From Sporosarcina sp. JAI121 (GTDB taxonomy: Bacteria > Bacillota > Bacilli > Bacillales_A > Planococcaceae), in the NCBI RefSeq assembly GCF_013408665.1, contig NZ_JACCCL010000001.1, positions 322,400-386,399 on the forward strand: a DNA stretch of 64,000 bases, given 5' to 3'. A program made the position numbers and the translations under genes. The notes beneath the pieces were generated by a model that saw only the letters and a program-made list of their open reading frames with translations, did no database searches and was not told the origin of the DNA. Numbering within the stretch: position 1 is the first letter of the stretch; each line of letters begins with the position of its first letter. This document shows, in pieces, positions 1 through 8,788 of this stretch.

Positions 1-471
1 ACAATAGCAGGTAATACATTTGACAACGACATTACACAATATATTAAACAACATTATAAATTATTGATCGGGGAACGGACAGCGGAAAATATTAAATTCA
101 CGATTGGCAGTGTTTTCCCCGCAGGTCGCAAAGAGCAGATGGATATACGCGGACGGGACATGGCGTCGGGGTTGCCTCGTACGATTACGATTCATTCCGA
201 GGAAATCGGACTGGCGTTGAAGGAATCGGTCTATGTGATTGTCCGCGCAGCAAAAAACGTATTGGAAAAAACGCCGCCTGAATTATCGGCTGACATTATC
301 GATCGCGGAGTATTTTTGACAGGTGGCGGGGCATTGTTGCATGGCATCGACCAATTGCTCGCACAAGAGCTGAAGGTTCCTGTATTCATTTCAGATAACC
401 CGCTTGACTGCGTCGCACTTGGGACAGGCATTTTATTGGATAATATCCATAAGGTTTCAAGCCGCAATTAA
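1..471 (+). CDS. mbl: MreB-like rod-shape protein Mbl (C-terminal part, 5' end outside window)
   Basis: The frame is open from base 1, so only about the last 156 residues are present. Actin-like MreB/Mbl filament proteins direct lateral wall synthesis along the inner membrane face. Visible family features are the AGNTFDNDI segment, the IGERTAENIK helix, the GRDMASGLP stretch and the glycine-rich nucleotide-binding loop LTGGGALLHGID, followed by a C-terminal VALGTG motif. The 40-bp gap to the flagellar gene flhO and the following flhP match the B. subtilis mbl-flhO-flhP order, which is why Mbl is preferred over MreB or MreBH. The family call is very safe and the paralogue choice rests on synteny. 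Confidence 0.94.
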   Translation, partial: TIAGNTFDNDITQYIKQHYKLLIGERTAENIKFTIGSVFPAGRKEQMDIRGRDMASGLPRTITIHSEEIGLALKESVYVIVRAAKNVLEKTPPELSADIIDRGVFLTGGGALLHGIDQLLAQELKVPVFISDNPLDCVALGTGILLDNIHKVSSRN

Positions 472-511
472 GAAGTTCCATCATTAGCACTAAGGAAATG
501 GGGATGAGCAC

Positions 512-1351
512 ATGTTCCGTGGATTTTATACAGTCGGGTCGGGAATGATTGCGCAACAGCGGAAAACGGAGATGCTTGCCAATAATATGGCGAATGCCAA
601 CACACCGGGGTATAAGGCGGAGCAGGCGACGATCCGATCATTTCCGGAAATGTACTTATCAAGCATAGAGACAGCAAGAATACCGTCCGAAAACAATTTT
701 CGGATGAAAGGGCTGTCGCCGGTCGGAGGAATTTCAACGGGTGTCTACATGCAGGAGACATTGCCGTTATTCGCTCAAGGCCAATTGCGCGAAACAGAGC
801 TGACGACGGACGTGGCTCTGATCGACGGCCGCTTACCGGTTGATGAGCAAACTGGGACTCCGGGTGCTGTCTTCTTCAGGCTTGAAAGCGAAGGCGGGCG
901 CGAACAGTATACGAAAAACGGCAATTTCGCAATTGATGCAAGCGGTTTTTTGACGAGTTCCACGGGGGCATTTGTGCTCGATAGCAACGGTCAACGGATT
1001 GCATTGCAAAACGATGATTTCCGAATAACGGACAAGGGCATCATCATGGAAGGTGAAACTGCCGTCGCAACGCTCGGAATTTCATTCGCACAGCGTCCTG
1101 ATACACTTCTCAAACAAGGGGACGGCATGTTTGTGACGGAAAGTGGTGAAAACCTGACAAGCGCAAACGGCATGGCAAACGTTACGTACTCGACGCAACA
1201 GGGTTTTCTTGAAGGATCGAACGTGGACGCGGCCCGAACGATGACGGACATGCTAACTGCCTACCGTGCATTCGAGGCCAATCAAAAAATACTTCAAGCC
1301 TATGACCGCAGTATGGAAAAAGCGGTAACGGAAGTCGGTCGCGTCAATTGA
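512..1351 (+). CDS. flhO: Flagellar hook-basal body protein FlhO
   Basis: This 279-residue protein belongs to the FlgF/FlgG rod and hook family. It has the N-terminal helix with the conserved asparagine-rich segment (QRKTEMLANNMANANTPGYK, residues 16-35) and the matching C-terminal helix with SNVDAARTMTDMLTAYRAFEANQKI. Such proteins are exported by the flagellar type III apparatus and build the distal rod. The gene lies 40 bp after mbl and 30 bp before flhP, so the three are probably co-transcribed. The ATG at 512 follows a GGGGATGAG stretch that can serve as ribosome site. Normal length and intact ends suggest a working gene. Confidence 0.9.
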   Translation: MFRGFYTVGSGMIAQQRKTEMLANNMANANTPGYKAEQATIRSFPEMYLSSIETARIPSENNFRMKGLSPVGGISTGVYMQETLPLFAQGQLRETELTTDVALIDGRLPVDEQTGTPGAVFFRLESEGGREQYTKNGNFAIDASGFLTSSTGAFVLDSNGQRIALQNDDFRITDKGIIMEGETAVATLGISFAQRPDTLLKQGDGMFVTESGENLTSANGMANVTYSTQQGFLEGSNVDAARTMTDMLTAYRAFEANQKILQAYDRSMEKAVTEVGRVN

Positions 1352-1381
1352 TGACACGCCGTACGAAAGGAGTCGGAATGC

Positions 1382-2218
1382 ATGATTCGCACCATGACGA
1401 CAGCTACTAATACGCTCAATCAGTTGCAGAACCAGCTCGATATTATCGGAAATAATCTTGCGAATGTTTCAACGCATGGCTATAAATCGAGCGATGCATC
1501 GTTCCGTGAAATGCTGGTGCAGCAATTCAATAACGATAAGGCGGATACGTCGCCGCGCCAATCGCCGCTTGGCATCCGCTACGGTTCCGGAGCTATACTC
1601 GGACAAGCACAAATGAATTGGAAAGCTGGTTCGTTACAAATGACGGGGCGTGAACTAGATTTTGCCCTGACAACTCCTAAACAGTATTTTAACGTCATTG
1701 TACCGGATGGGGAAGGCGAAAAGACCGTCTATACGCGGCAAGGGAACTTCTACGTTTCCCCTATTGAAAACGGGCAGGTCATGCTTGTCAATGGCGATGG
1801 TTTTCCGGTCGCCGATAGTGCAGGATCACCGGTGACTTTTTCCGGAGATGTCAAAAACTATACGGTCAAACCGGGCGGCGTCCTTGAATTGACACATTCG
1901 AACGGCACGGCGGAAACTGTTGAACTGGCTGTGACGGTGATGGAACGCCCGAATCTTATGTCACGCCTATCATCGACGACATTTGGACTGCCCGAAAACC
2001 TGGCAGATCTCGGCGTCACCGAACAGGATGTCTTGACGGAACTTCAAGGTGCCGCGCGTAATGGAATTGGTTTGGAAAATCAGGCGCTGGAAGCATCCAA
2101 CGTGAATTATCAGAAGGAAATGACCGATCTCATCGGCATCCAGCGCTCGTACCAGTTCAACGCGCGTGCCGTGACGCTTGCGGATCAGATGCTCGGCTTG
2201 ATCAATGGCATCCGGTAA
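1382..2218 (+). CDS. flhP: Flagellar hook-basal body protein FlhP
   Basis: A 278-residue paralogue of the preceding gene. The rod-family signature is at the N-terminus (NTLNQLQNQLDIIGNNLANV, then STHGYKSSDASFRE) and the C-terminal coiled-coil helix carries ALEASNVNYQKEMTDLIGIQ followed by RSYQFNARAV. A GAAAGGAG site lies just before the ATG at 1382. Position directly after flhO matches the B. subtilis pair needed for completing the flagellar rod. Length is normal and nothing is missing. FlgG would be the alternative name by homology, but the true flgG normally sits in the large fla/che operon. Confidence 0.9.
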   Translation: MIRTMTTATNTLNQLQNQLDIIGNNLANVSTHGYKSSDASFREMLVQQFNNDKADTSPRQSPLGIRYGSGAILGQAQMNWKAGSLQMTGRELDFALTTPKQYFNVIVPDGEGEKTVYTRQGNFYVSPIENGQVMLVNGDGFPVADSAGSPVTFSGDVKNYTVKPGGVLELTHSNGTAETVELAVTVMERPNLMSRLSSTTFGLPENLADLGVTEQDVLTELQGAARNGIGLENQALEASNVNYQKEMTDLIGIQRSYQFNARAVTLADQMLGLINGIR

Positions 2219-2268
2219 CTTTGTGCAAGAGTGGCATCTGAAGAGTAGACAATTAGGGAGCACTGAAA

Positions 2269-2595
2269 ATGACAGATGAAAAACGACATAATTTAAAACA
2301 GGAAGAGCCGAAGAAACCGCAAAACAATGAGTCAAAGTTGCGTTCCAAGCGTAAAGAGCAAGGACGGCAAAATGGCCAAGTCAAGGAAGCGGCACCTAAA
2401 AAGAAAGTTTGGGTGCAGATCCGTCTTCTTCCGATTTGGTTACGTATCATCCTCGTTCTTGTGCTTCTCATCGGGGCGGCGCTACTAGGAACGATGATCG
2501 GCTATGGTTCCCTCGGCGACGGAAATCCTACAGATGTCTTCAAAAAAGAGACATGGACCCATATCTTGGATATCATCAATGGGGTAGAATCATAA
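2269..2595 (+). CDS. EpuA-family small membrane protein (often annotated as 'RNA polymerase subunit beta')
   Basis: A 108-residue protein with a highly charged lysine/glutamine-rich cytoplasmic N-terminus (residues 1-48) followed by one strongly hydrophobic helix (about 53-76, LPIWLRIILVLVLLIGAALL) and a short outer tail (TDVFKKETWTHILDIING). This is the layout of the EpuA family, a small single-pass protein usually encoded beside flhP, fabZ or murA in Bacilli. Databases frequently call it DNA-directed RNA polymerase subunit beta, although it has no polymerase domain. Its function is not known to me. A GGGAG site precedes the ATG. It lies 50 bp after flhP and 52 bp before fabZ. Confidence 0.75.
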   Translation: MTDEKRHNLKQEEPKKPQNNESKLRSKRKEQGRQNGQVKEAAPKKKVWVQIRLLPIWLRIILVLVLLIGAALLGTMIGYGSLGDGNPTDVFKKETWTHILDIINGVES

Positions 2596-2647
2596 AGAAT
2601 ATTTTTTTGTTTACTAAAATACATAGTAAAATGGTAGGAGGATGAAC

Positions 2648-3094
2648 ATGCTAACAGCAGAGCAGATTCAAGCAATTTTACCGCACCGTTATCCATTTCT
2701 TATGGTGGATCGGATTCTTGAAGTCGAAGAAGGAAAACGGGCAGTAGGTACAAAAAATGTTACAATCAATGAAGATTTCTTCAATGGGCATTTCCCCGGA
2801 TATCCGGTCATGCCGGGTGTCCTGATCGTGGAAGCGCTCGCACAAGTCGGAGCTGTCGCTTTATTACAAAAAGAAGAGAATAAAGGACGTCTCGCTTTTT
2901 TCGCAGGTATCGATAATTGCCGTTTTAAAAGGCAAGTGACGCCGGGCGATACATTGAGACTTGAAGTGGAAATCACACGCCTTCGCGGCACGATAGGAAA
3001 AGGGAAGGCGATTGCAACTGTTGATGGCGAAATCGCGTGCGAGACGGAAATTACATTTGCCCTTGGCCCGGTTGTATCAAATGGGGAAAACTAA
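2648..3094 (+). CDS. fabZ: (3R)-hydroxyacyl-[acyl-carrier-protein] dehydratase FabZ
   Basis: FabZ removes water from beta-hydroxyacyl-ACP in type II fatty acid synthesis. The hot-dog fold motifs are clear: [13 protein letters not shown] near the N-terminus, then the catalytic [14 protein letters not shown] (histidine) and the EALAQVGA helix (glutamate). The 148-residue length is typical. Two in-frame ATGs are present at 2642 and 2648. The perfect AGGAGG at 2636-2641 touches the first one and sits six bases before the second, so 2648 is chosen. The gene is in the same direction as flhO/flhP and occupies the same neighbourhood as in B. subtilis (ywpB). Confidence 0.95.
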   Translation: MLTAEQIQAILPHRYPFLMVDRILEVEEGKRAVGTKNVTINEDFFNGHFPGYPVMPGVLIVEALAQVGAVALLQKEENKGRLAFFAGIDNCRFKRQVTPGDTLRLEVEITRLRGTIGKGKAIATVDGEIACETEITFALGPVVSNGEN

Positions 3095-3179
3095 ATTTGC
3101 GAACTACTGGAAATTTAGTTACAATGGTCATTATGGTGCCCTCAAAACGCACTTCTAAAGTGGGAGGTTTCAAATCAGT

Positions 3180-3569
3180 ATGTTTAAAGATCTTTCTCCA
3201 AATTTAAAAAGCAGTATAACAAGGTCCATTACACAGACTTTCGAACAATACATGAGCGATATTGAATGGTCCGGCGAGAGATTCCGTATCGATGACTATT
3301 TTGCCAACTGGCGCGAATACATAACTGTGAAAGCGCTCTGGTATTCAAAAATTCCGGATGAAGTGAAACTGGATCCAAAATTCCATGAGGATCTTGCGCA
3401 GCGTATCAATGAAATCATCGCCCGCATCCTAAGTGAACCGCCATCCGAAGATCAGATTGCGGCAATTCAAAGCATGCAGGAAGAGCTGGATACTCACTAT
3501 GAGTATAGCTGTAAAGCCGAAGCGGTATACGTTGAAACATTGCTTAAAAAATATGTGGAATCTAAATAA
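3180..3569 (+). CDS. Conserved small acidic protein of unknown function
   Basis: A 129-residue soluble protein without signal peptide or membrane segment. It is mostly helical in appearance, with many charged residues, an aromatic-rich middle (YFANWREYITVKALWYSKIP) and a C-terminal amphipathic helix. I do not recognise the family. Codon use matches the neighbours and a GGGAGG site lies 12 bases before the ATG, which is a little far but acceptable. It lies between fabZ and a lipoprotein gene. The reading frame looks real because of consistent codon use and absence of a competing frame. Confidence 0.6.
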   Translation: MFKDLSPNLKSSITRSITQTFEQYMSDIEWSGERFRIDDYFANWREYITVKALWYSKIPDEVKLDPKFHEDLAQRINEIIARILSEPPSEDQIAAIQSMQEELDTHYEYSCKAEAVYVETLLKKYVESK

Positions 3570-3663
3570 AAGAAAATGGATAGTTCCCTCGTTTCTGGCT
3601 AACCTACGAAGTATCATACAACATTGTGTGATAGACGGCTTGTGGAGAGGAGGGAAACTTTTC

Positions 3664-4029
3664 ATGTTCAAAAAAGCGATACCGTTAGTTCTAGTGTCGG
3701 GACTTGTACTTACAGCTTGTGCAAACAACGATGAAGTTCCGAAAAACAACGAAACTCCGATGGAAAATATGGAGGATCGAGCGAATGATGTGCTGCCTGA
3801 AGTGAACGATGGGCAAACAGGACCGAATATGGATGGTCTTGAGAACGATCGGGATATGAACGGCAACGGTATGGATAACGGAGTCATCGATAACAACAAC
3901 GGAGTACGTAACGATGAAGTTCCGAATGATGGCGTTATGAACAATGGAGATACGAACACAGATCATCCAACTGGCACGACAGGAGAAAATGATCACGACC
4001 GTAATAAAACGAACGGTAACAACCGCTAA
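3664..4029 (+). CDS. Small asparagine/aspartate-rich lipoprotein
   Basis: A 121-residue predicted lipoprotein. Residues 1-20 form a signal peptide with a lipobox ending LTAC, so the cysteine near residue 20 should be lipidated and the rest anchored outside the membrane. The mature part is low-complexity, dominated by Asn, Asp, Gly, Met and Glu (repeats such as NDEVPNDG and NGMDNGV), with no recognisable domain. The open frame extends further upstream, but the ATG at 3664 has a good GGAGAGGAGGG site and starts the signal peptide. A strong terminator follows 17 bases after the stop. Function is unknown. Confidence 0.75.
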   Translation: MFKKAIPLVLVSGLVLTACANNDEVPKNNETPMENMEDRANDVLPEVNDGQTGPNMDGLENDRDMNGNGMDNGVIDNNNGVRNDEVPNDGVMNNGDTNTDHPTGTTGENDHDRNKTNGNNR

Positions 4030-4046
4030 CCGCAAGCCGTGCGGGA

Positions 4047-4077
4047 ACCGCCTCTAAACAATTGAGGCGGTTTTTCT
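4047..4077 (+). terminator. Intrinsic terminator of the lipoprotein gene
   Basis: An 8-bp perfect stem (ACCGCCTC at 4047-4054 with GAGGCGGT at 4064-4071), a nine-base loop and a TTTT-rich tail. Confidence 0.9.
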
Positions 4078-4146
4078 ATTTTGAATGAATGTTAGGGAAG
4101 TCTTGCGAATGAAACCGTTTCAACGTTACATATTATTCAAATAGAA

Positions 4147-4182
4147 GGCGGCATGTCGTTCAAAATCGAACGACATGCCGCC
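4147..4182. terminator. Long perfect hairpin between convergent genes
   Basis: A perfect 15-bp stem (GGCGGCATGTCGTTC at 4147-4161 and its complement at 4168-4182) with a six-base loop. It sits between the lipoprotein (+) and ywpF (-), with modest T-rich flanks on both sides, so it probably serves as a bidirectional terminator, mainly for ywpF. Confidence 0.7.
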
Positions 4183-4259
4183 TTGTTAAATTCAGATTTA
4201 CTTACTTTAAACACATAAGTTTTCTGAGATTCTGCTATTTGGGACAGCACACAATAACT

Positions 4260-4709
4260 TCATTCATTCGAATCGTCTTGATCTTGCTTTAAACGTGGAC
4301 GGGAACGCATGTCTGACTCGAAACGGTGCAACAATTCGTCTCCCCCTAATCCTTCACCGATCAATTCCTCCAAAAGCTGTTCTGCATATTGTGCCCTCGC
4401 GCGTTTCAACCGGCCTTTCAGAAGAACGGAAATATTATCGCCAATCACCTTCACAGCTTTGACGGCAACACTGAAAGCGGCGGGTTCGTTCTCAGGATAT
4501 GAAATGACAACTTTCGTCTCGAGTAATTCTTCTTGGGCTTTCCATTCTTCAAAAATGGCTTGGTGTTTCTTGTCGATGAACATTTCAAGAATCCACATAC
4601 GGTGGCTATTCTCTTGATTGATAATGATTCCATCGTTCAGTGGGAAATCCTGCAAGGCATCATTGTGCAGGATTCCAACCGATAGCATTTTAAACGTTTT
4701 CACAGTCAT
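4260..4709 (-). CDS. ywpF: YwpF-like protein
   Basis: A 149-residue cytosolic protein with the YwpF pattern: N-terminal KTFKMLSVGILHNDALQDFPLNDGIIINQEN, a WILEMFIDKKH segment, and a basic region KGRLKRARAQYAEQLLEELIG. YwpF is a conserved Bacillales protein of unknown biochemical role. GGGGCGG precedes the ATG at 4709. It lies directly next to ssb, as ywpF-ywpG-ssbB do in B. subtilis, but is oriented opposite to its neighbours here. The acidic C-terminal tail (DQDDSNE) is a little longer than the subtilis protein. Confidence 0.75.
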   Translation of the reverse strand: MTVKTFKMLSVGILHNDALQDFPLNDGIIINQENSHRMWILEMFIDKKHQAIFEEWKAQEELLETKVVISYPENEPAAFSVAVKAVKVIGDNISVLLKGRLKRARAQYAEQLLEELIGEGLGGDELLHRFESDMRSRPRLKQDQDDSNE

Positions 4710-4968
4710 CCGCCCCGATCATTTTTCTTTTATTATACCATAGGAACAAATTTCAATGAAAAGATGCCAATACCGAATTATCGACAAATTATGCAAACTC
4801 GATTAAAGCGCAGGGGTATGCAAGAAGAGGGGATCATTCACATTGCATAGCCGATATGAATTAAGGATTTAGCACTCTAAAGTGACTGAAAATTGAAACA
4901 TATGATGTTGCACGAATCAGAGTAGACCGTTTAAGATGAACTCAATAAACTGGAAAGGAGGAACTTGG

Positions 4969-5409
4969 TTGAATCAGGTTGCACTTGTTGGTCGCATCAC
5001 AAAGGATCCCATTCTGAGAAGAGTATCGCAAGGAAGGGTACAGACGAGCTTTGTTCTTGCGGTAAACCGTAACTTCAAAAATCAGAAAGGAGAAGTGGAG
5101 ACAGACTTCGTCCTTTGCACAATGTGGGGGAAACCGGCGGAGAATACAGCGAAACATTGTGGAAAAGGATCTCTCATCGGCATAGGCGGACGAATCCAGG
5201 CTAGGTCATACGAACGTGCCGACAAAAGTCGAGTCTATGTAACCGAGGTGATTGGTGAAGATGTCCGGTTCATCTTAACGAAAAAACGTGCCAATGATGA
5301 CCTGTACAGCGAACATGTAGTGAGTACGCCATCACGGGCAGCGGAAACAGGAGATGCTGAGCATTTCAATCTGCCGAATCATGAGACGGAAGGATTACCG
5401 ATATTTTAA
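4969..5409 (+). CDS. ssbB: Single-stranded DNA-binding protein (SsbB-like)
   Basis: An OB-fold ssDNA-binding protein with the typical LNQVALVGRITKDP start, FVLAVNR core strand and ETDFVLCTMWGKPAENTAKH segment, ending in an acidic, partly degenerate tip (EGLPIF). The TTG at 4969 is chosen because AAAGGAGG (4954-4961) lies seven bases upstream and family homology begins there; the in-frame ATG at 4936 lies upstream of that ribosome site and has none of its own. At 146 residues it is longer than B. subtilis SsbB but shorter than SsbA, and its position next to ywpF fits the ssbB (ywpH) locus. A competence role is inferred from synteny; I see no clear ComK box. Confidence 0.85.
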   Translation: MNQVALVGRITKDPILRRVSQGRVQTSFVLAVNRNFKNQKGEVETDFVLCTMWGKPAENTAKHCGKGSLIGIGGRIQARSYERADKSRVYVTEVIGEDVRFILTKKRANDDLYSEHVVSTPSRAAETGDAEHFNLPNHETEGLPIF

Positions 5410-5565
5410 CCAGGCGAAATGATACATAATATGCCGCCGAAATATCGGAAAGAGGGAGGGGATCCGCCTGCCGGGAGTAGAATCCGGTGCCGCAACGACA
5501 ATTTAACAGGGATAGTTTGTGAAAAAAAGTCCGATGCATCCGCTGAAGGCTGTGTGAGGAAATGA

Positions 5566-5682
5566 ATGCTGGACATGTCGACAGATGGGGATCTGCCCAT
5601 GTCCATTAGAGTGAAGAAAAAGCTGAAGCCAGTTGCTCCAGGGATAACTTTAAGTGAAAAGTATGGGGAAATTTATCGCTGA
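5566..5682 (+). CDS. Possible 38-residue protein, in frame with the next gene
   Basis: A short open frame with GAGGAAATG just upstream of its ATG. It encodes a basic peptide (RVKKKLKPVAPGITLSEKYG). It ends in TGA only two codons before, and in the same frame as, the ATG of the following coiled-coil gene. It may be a separate small gene, or the front half of a single gene interrupted by a nonsense change. There is no recognised family. Confidence 0.35.
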   Translation: MLDMSTDGDLPMSIRVKKKLKPVAPGITLSEKYGEIYR

Positions 5683-5688
5683 TATTCG

Positions 5689-5967
5689 ATGGGGATCGGA
5701 TTCATACGCCATGCAATACCAACCGCTGAAGGAGTTCCGGGTACGTATACACCTGCGTTCCCGGGATTCGTACAGGCGGAAAATCAGGGAAGGGAAGTGT
5801 GGAATGTGGGCACATTAGAAAAAGACATTAAACGAATGGAAATACAAATCGAGCAATTGATAAGCATCATCGCAAATCAGAACAGTCGTCTCAATCGGAT
5901 AGAAGACGTGGAACGACAGAAAAGGCTGAAAAATATTCGTATGATTCCGCTGGCCGAACGTGGCTGA
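5689..5967 (+). CDS. Small coiled-coil protein of unknown function
   Basis: A 92-residue reading frame. Residues 44-80 (EKDIKRMEIQIEQLISIIAN onward) form a heptad-like, probably coiled-coil helix, and the rest is polar. The ATG at 5689 has no clear ribosome site; a GTG nearer the coiled coil is a possible alternative start. The upstream frame is continuous apart from one TGA. I do not recognise a family, and the gene may be the residue of a longer one. Confidence 0.4.
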   Translation: MGIGFIRHAIPTAEGVPGTYTPAFPGFVQAENQGREVWNVGTLEKDIKRMEIQIEQLISIIANQNSRLNRIEDVERQKRLKNIRMIPLAERG

Positions 5968-6043
5968 TGACATTACCGTATTGGCAAATGAAAACCCCAG
6001 TGCCACTTGGGGCTCTGGGGTCCATAAGCTGGTAATTCAATTT

Positions 6044-8788
6044 TCATTGGAGGTCGAATGATAATAAATCTTCGAGTTCCGTATCGGATAAATCGCTGAG
6101 CCATTGACTTGATTGGATGAGATCGGCAGACAGTGCCGCCTTCTCAACAAGCATCTTATCAATTTTTTCCTCAATTGTTCCAAGTGTCACAAATTTATGG
6201 ACATGGACGAACTTTGTCTGACCGATCCGGTATGCCCTGTCGGTTGCCTGATTTTCGACAGCTGGATTCCACCATCTGTCAGCATGTAATACATGATTCG
6301 CACCCGTCAAGTTCAATCCGGTTCCGCCCGCTTTCAACGAAAGAATGAAAATAGGGAATTCACCTTCTTGGAAAGCCTCGACAAGCCGGTCACGCTGTCC
6401 TTTTGGCATACTGCCAGTCAAAAACGGAACGTCAATTCCATGTAGTTCCGATAAACATTGGCGGATGAGTTGCCCCATGCCGATGTATTGCGTGAAGATA
6501 AGGCATTGCTCTTTATTGCTAGCGATTTCAGCTGCCATTGACACAATCAGATCCAGTTTATTGGACCGTGACAGCATCTGTTCTGCGGGAGCATTCGGCT
6601 CTTTAAGGAACAGCGCGGGATGGTTACAAAGCTGTTTCAATCGACTGAGCATTTTTAAAATAAGCCCTTTCTTTTCAAAACCGGTAAGTGTCTGCAACTT
6701 AAATTTAGTTTCTTCAAGGAAACTTTCATACAAAGCGGCCTGTTCGGTCGTTAACGGGCAATATTCATTTTGCTCAAGTTTTTTAGGCAGATTGAGCTGT
6801 AAATCGGGATCGCTTTTTGTTCTACGAAGAAGGAAAGGACGTATTTTAGCCCGCAGTTTCCGTTTATCCGCTTCGGAATCATCACGCTCAATCGGAATGA
6901 TATAGTTGTCCGTAAACTTCCGGAAACTGCCGAAATATCCTTTGTGAATAAAGTCGAAAATTGCCCATAGTTCGGATAAGCGGTTCTCGATCGGTGTGCC
7001 GGTCAATGCGATATGGTGCTTGCCGCGGAGTTTCCGGATGACACGGGACTGCTTCGTTTGCATATTCTTGATGTTTTGCGCTTCATCGAGGGTAATACTC
7101 GCAAACTCTGTTTCAGCGAGCATTTCGCCATCCTGTGAAGCGGTGCCGTATGTCGTAAGGACGACATCGGGTTGCAACTGCTGAATGAGCTCTTTAAAGT
7201 TTTCATCCTTTGCACGTGTAGGTCCGTAATGTGTATGGATAGTTAATGACGGTGCAAAGCGTTCGATCTCTTTCTGCCAGTTGCCGAGAACACTTGTAGG
7301 ACAGACGATAAGAGATGGTGAATCGGTATCGGTCCTGGCATGGACGTTCAGCAGATAAGTGATGAGCTGAATCGTCTTTCCAAGCCCCATGTCGTCGGCA
7401 AGACACGCACCGAAACTGTTATCCCGCATGAAGATGAGCCAGTTATAGCCATTTTCCTGGTAAGGCCGCAGCTCGGCAAGTAAATTTTTCGAAATACCGG
7501 CTGAAGGAAGTCCTTTTTTATCAGACAGCATATCCATATAACTGCGAAGTGACTGTTGCATTGAGAAAGCGAAAAGCGGATCATCGTTCTCTTCATCCTC
7601 TTCAAGAGGGACCAGTTCTTCAGGAACATCCTGGAAAAGCAAATCTTTAACAGTCCACTCCCCGGCATCCGCTCGATCCATCAGATCACGGATTTTTCGT
7701 AACCAAAGGGGATCTATATGGAACCATTCGTCGCCGGAGCGGATGTATTCCCGATTTTCATCGACAAGTTTGCGGAAGGCATCACGGTCGATGGCATTGC
7801 CGGCAAGTGAGAAATTCCAATCGAATGACAGTACCTCGTCTAAGCCGGTGGCGGATTTATACGATTGTACCCCGGCATTTGTACGGATCCTCAATTTTGA
7901 TTCGGTCACAGATTTCAGCCATGCAGGAAGGATGACAGGGTAACCGAATGACTGAAGCAACGGCAGGTCATTCTGGATGAATGTCCGCACCTCGGGATCC
8001 GACATTGGGGTGGACAGAAACCTTTCATCTGAAACAAATTCCACTGAGCCAATGAATGAGGTCATTTCAGATTGCTTCTTCACAATCTCATCTGCGTAAG
8101 GCTTCCATTTTGCCGGAAGTGCTTCTGCAACGGGCGCATTCGCTTTCCGCATGGAAGGTGTCCAATGGGCTCCGCGTTCACCGACAATAACCGATTCCAG
8201 AAGCCATTCAGTATCCGTGCTGACTTCCGGCTCAGTCAGGCGGAAAGCGACATTGATTGGAATCGTTGAAACAGATTCACCAGGCCAGCCATACGTCCGC
8301 AAATGGGGAAGCAATGACGGTAGCAGTTCAGGATTGATGGCGGACGCAGAAAGTTTACTGCTGACCGCATGGCTGATAACAGCTGCCGCCTTTTCCGAGA
8401 TTCCCGCTTTGTTGCTGTCAAAACGGATGCTGGTGCCATCCACTTCCGCATAATTCCATAAATCGGGATCGGTCCAAGCTTTGGCAGCCTGGCGAATGGA
8501 AGTAAGCTGCGAATCATCCGCAGCGGTAAGTCCTTCAAAAGTGACATAGGGATGTACAACGGAAAAAACTTGTAAAAGCTGGTCCGCATGCAAATAAGCG
8601 ACTTCAGCGTCTGTAGCTGCATTAAGTCCATACAGGGCGCGTTCATTGTTAAAGAACAGGAAGGAAACAAGTTCATCCGGTTCGACTTTCCACCCAGTGC
8701 CGTCCATTGCGGCAATAGAATATAGTCCGTCTTCCATCAAGCGGATGCTCATGCGGAAAAGGCGGTTCAATGTAAATGTTCCGGTCAT
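6044..8788 (-). CDS. ywqA: SNF2-family DNA helicase/translocase (YwqA-like)
   Basis: A 914-residue SNF2 ATPase. The N-terminal half is the bacterial SNF2-associated region, followed by a DEAD-like ATPase core with Walker A DDMGLGKT (around residue 465), motif Ia ICPTSVLGNWQKEIERF, Walker B LDEAQNIKN (around 568), motif III ALTGTPIENR and the C-terminal helicase lobe with GGTGLNLTGANHVLHADRWW and the arginine-finger region RAYRIGQ. Such enzymes use ATP to move along duplex DNA and remodel protein-DNA complexes. Its start overlaps the stop of the SWIM gene by four bases (ATGA), so the two are translationally coupled, as in B. subtilis ywqB-ywqA. Confidence 0.93.
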   Translation of the reverse strand: MTGTFTLNRLFRMSIRLMEDGLYSIAAMDGTGWKVEPDELVSFLFFNNERALYGLNAATDAEVAYLHADQLLQVFSVVHPYVTFEGLTAADDSQLTSIRQAAKAWTDPDLWNYAEVDGTSIRFDSNKAGISEKAAAVISHAVSSKLSASAINPELLPSLLPHLRTYGWPGESVSTIPINVAFRLTEPEVSTDTEWLLESVIVGERGAHWTPSMRKANAPVAEALPAKWKPYADEIVKKQSEMTSFIGSVEFVSDERFLSTPMSDPEVRTFIQNDLPLLQSFGYPVILPAWLKSVTESKLRIRTNAGVQSYKSATGLDEVLSFDWNFSLAGNAIDRDAFRKLVDENREYIRSGDEWFHIDPLWLRKIRDLMDRADAGEWTVKDLLFQDVPEELVPLEEDEENDDPLFAFSMQQSLRSYMDMLSDKKGLPSAGISKNLLAELRPYQENGYNWLIFMRDNSFGACLADDMGLGKTIQLITYLLNVHARTDTDSPSLIVCPTSVLGNWQKEIERFAPSLTIHTHYGPTRAKDENFKELIQQLQPDVVLTTYGTASQDGEMLAETEFASITLDEAQNIKNMQTKQSRVIRKLRGKHHIALTGTPIENRLSELWAIFDFIHKGYFGSFRKFTDNYIIPIERDDSEADKRKLRAKIRPFLLRRTKSDPDLQLNLPKKLEQNEYCPLTTEQAALYESFLEETKFKLQTLTGFEKKGLILKMLSRLKQLCNHPALFLKEPNAPAEQMLSRSNKLDLIVSMAAEIASNKEQCLIFTQYIGMGQLIRQCLSELHGIDVPFLTGSMPKGQRDRLVEAFQEGEFPIFILSLKAGGTGLNLTGANHVLHADRWWNPAVENQATDRAYRIGQTKFVHVHKFVTLGTIEEKIDKMLVEKAALSADLIQSSQWLSDLSDTELEDLLSFDLQ

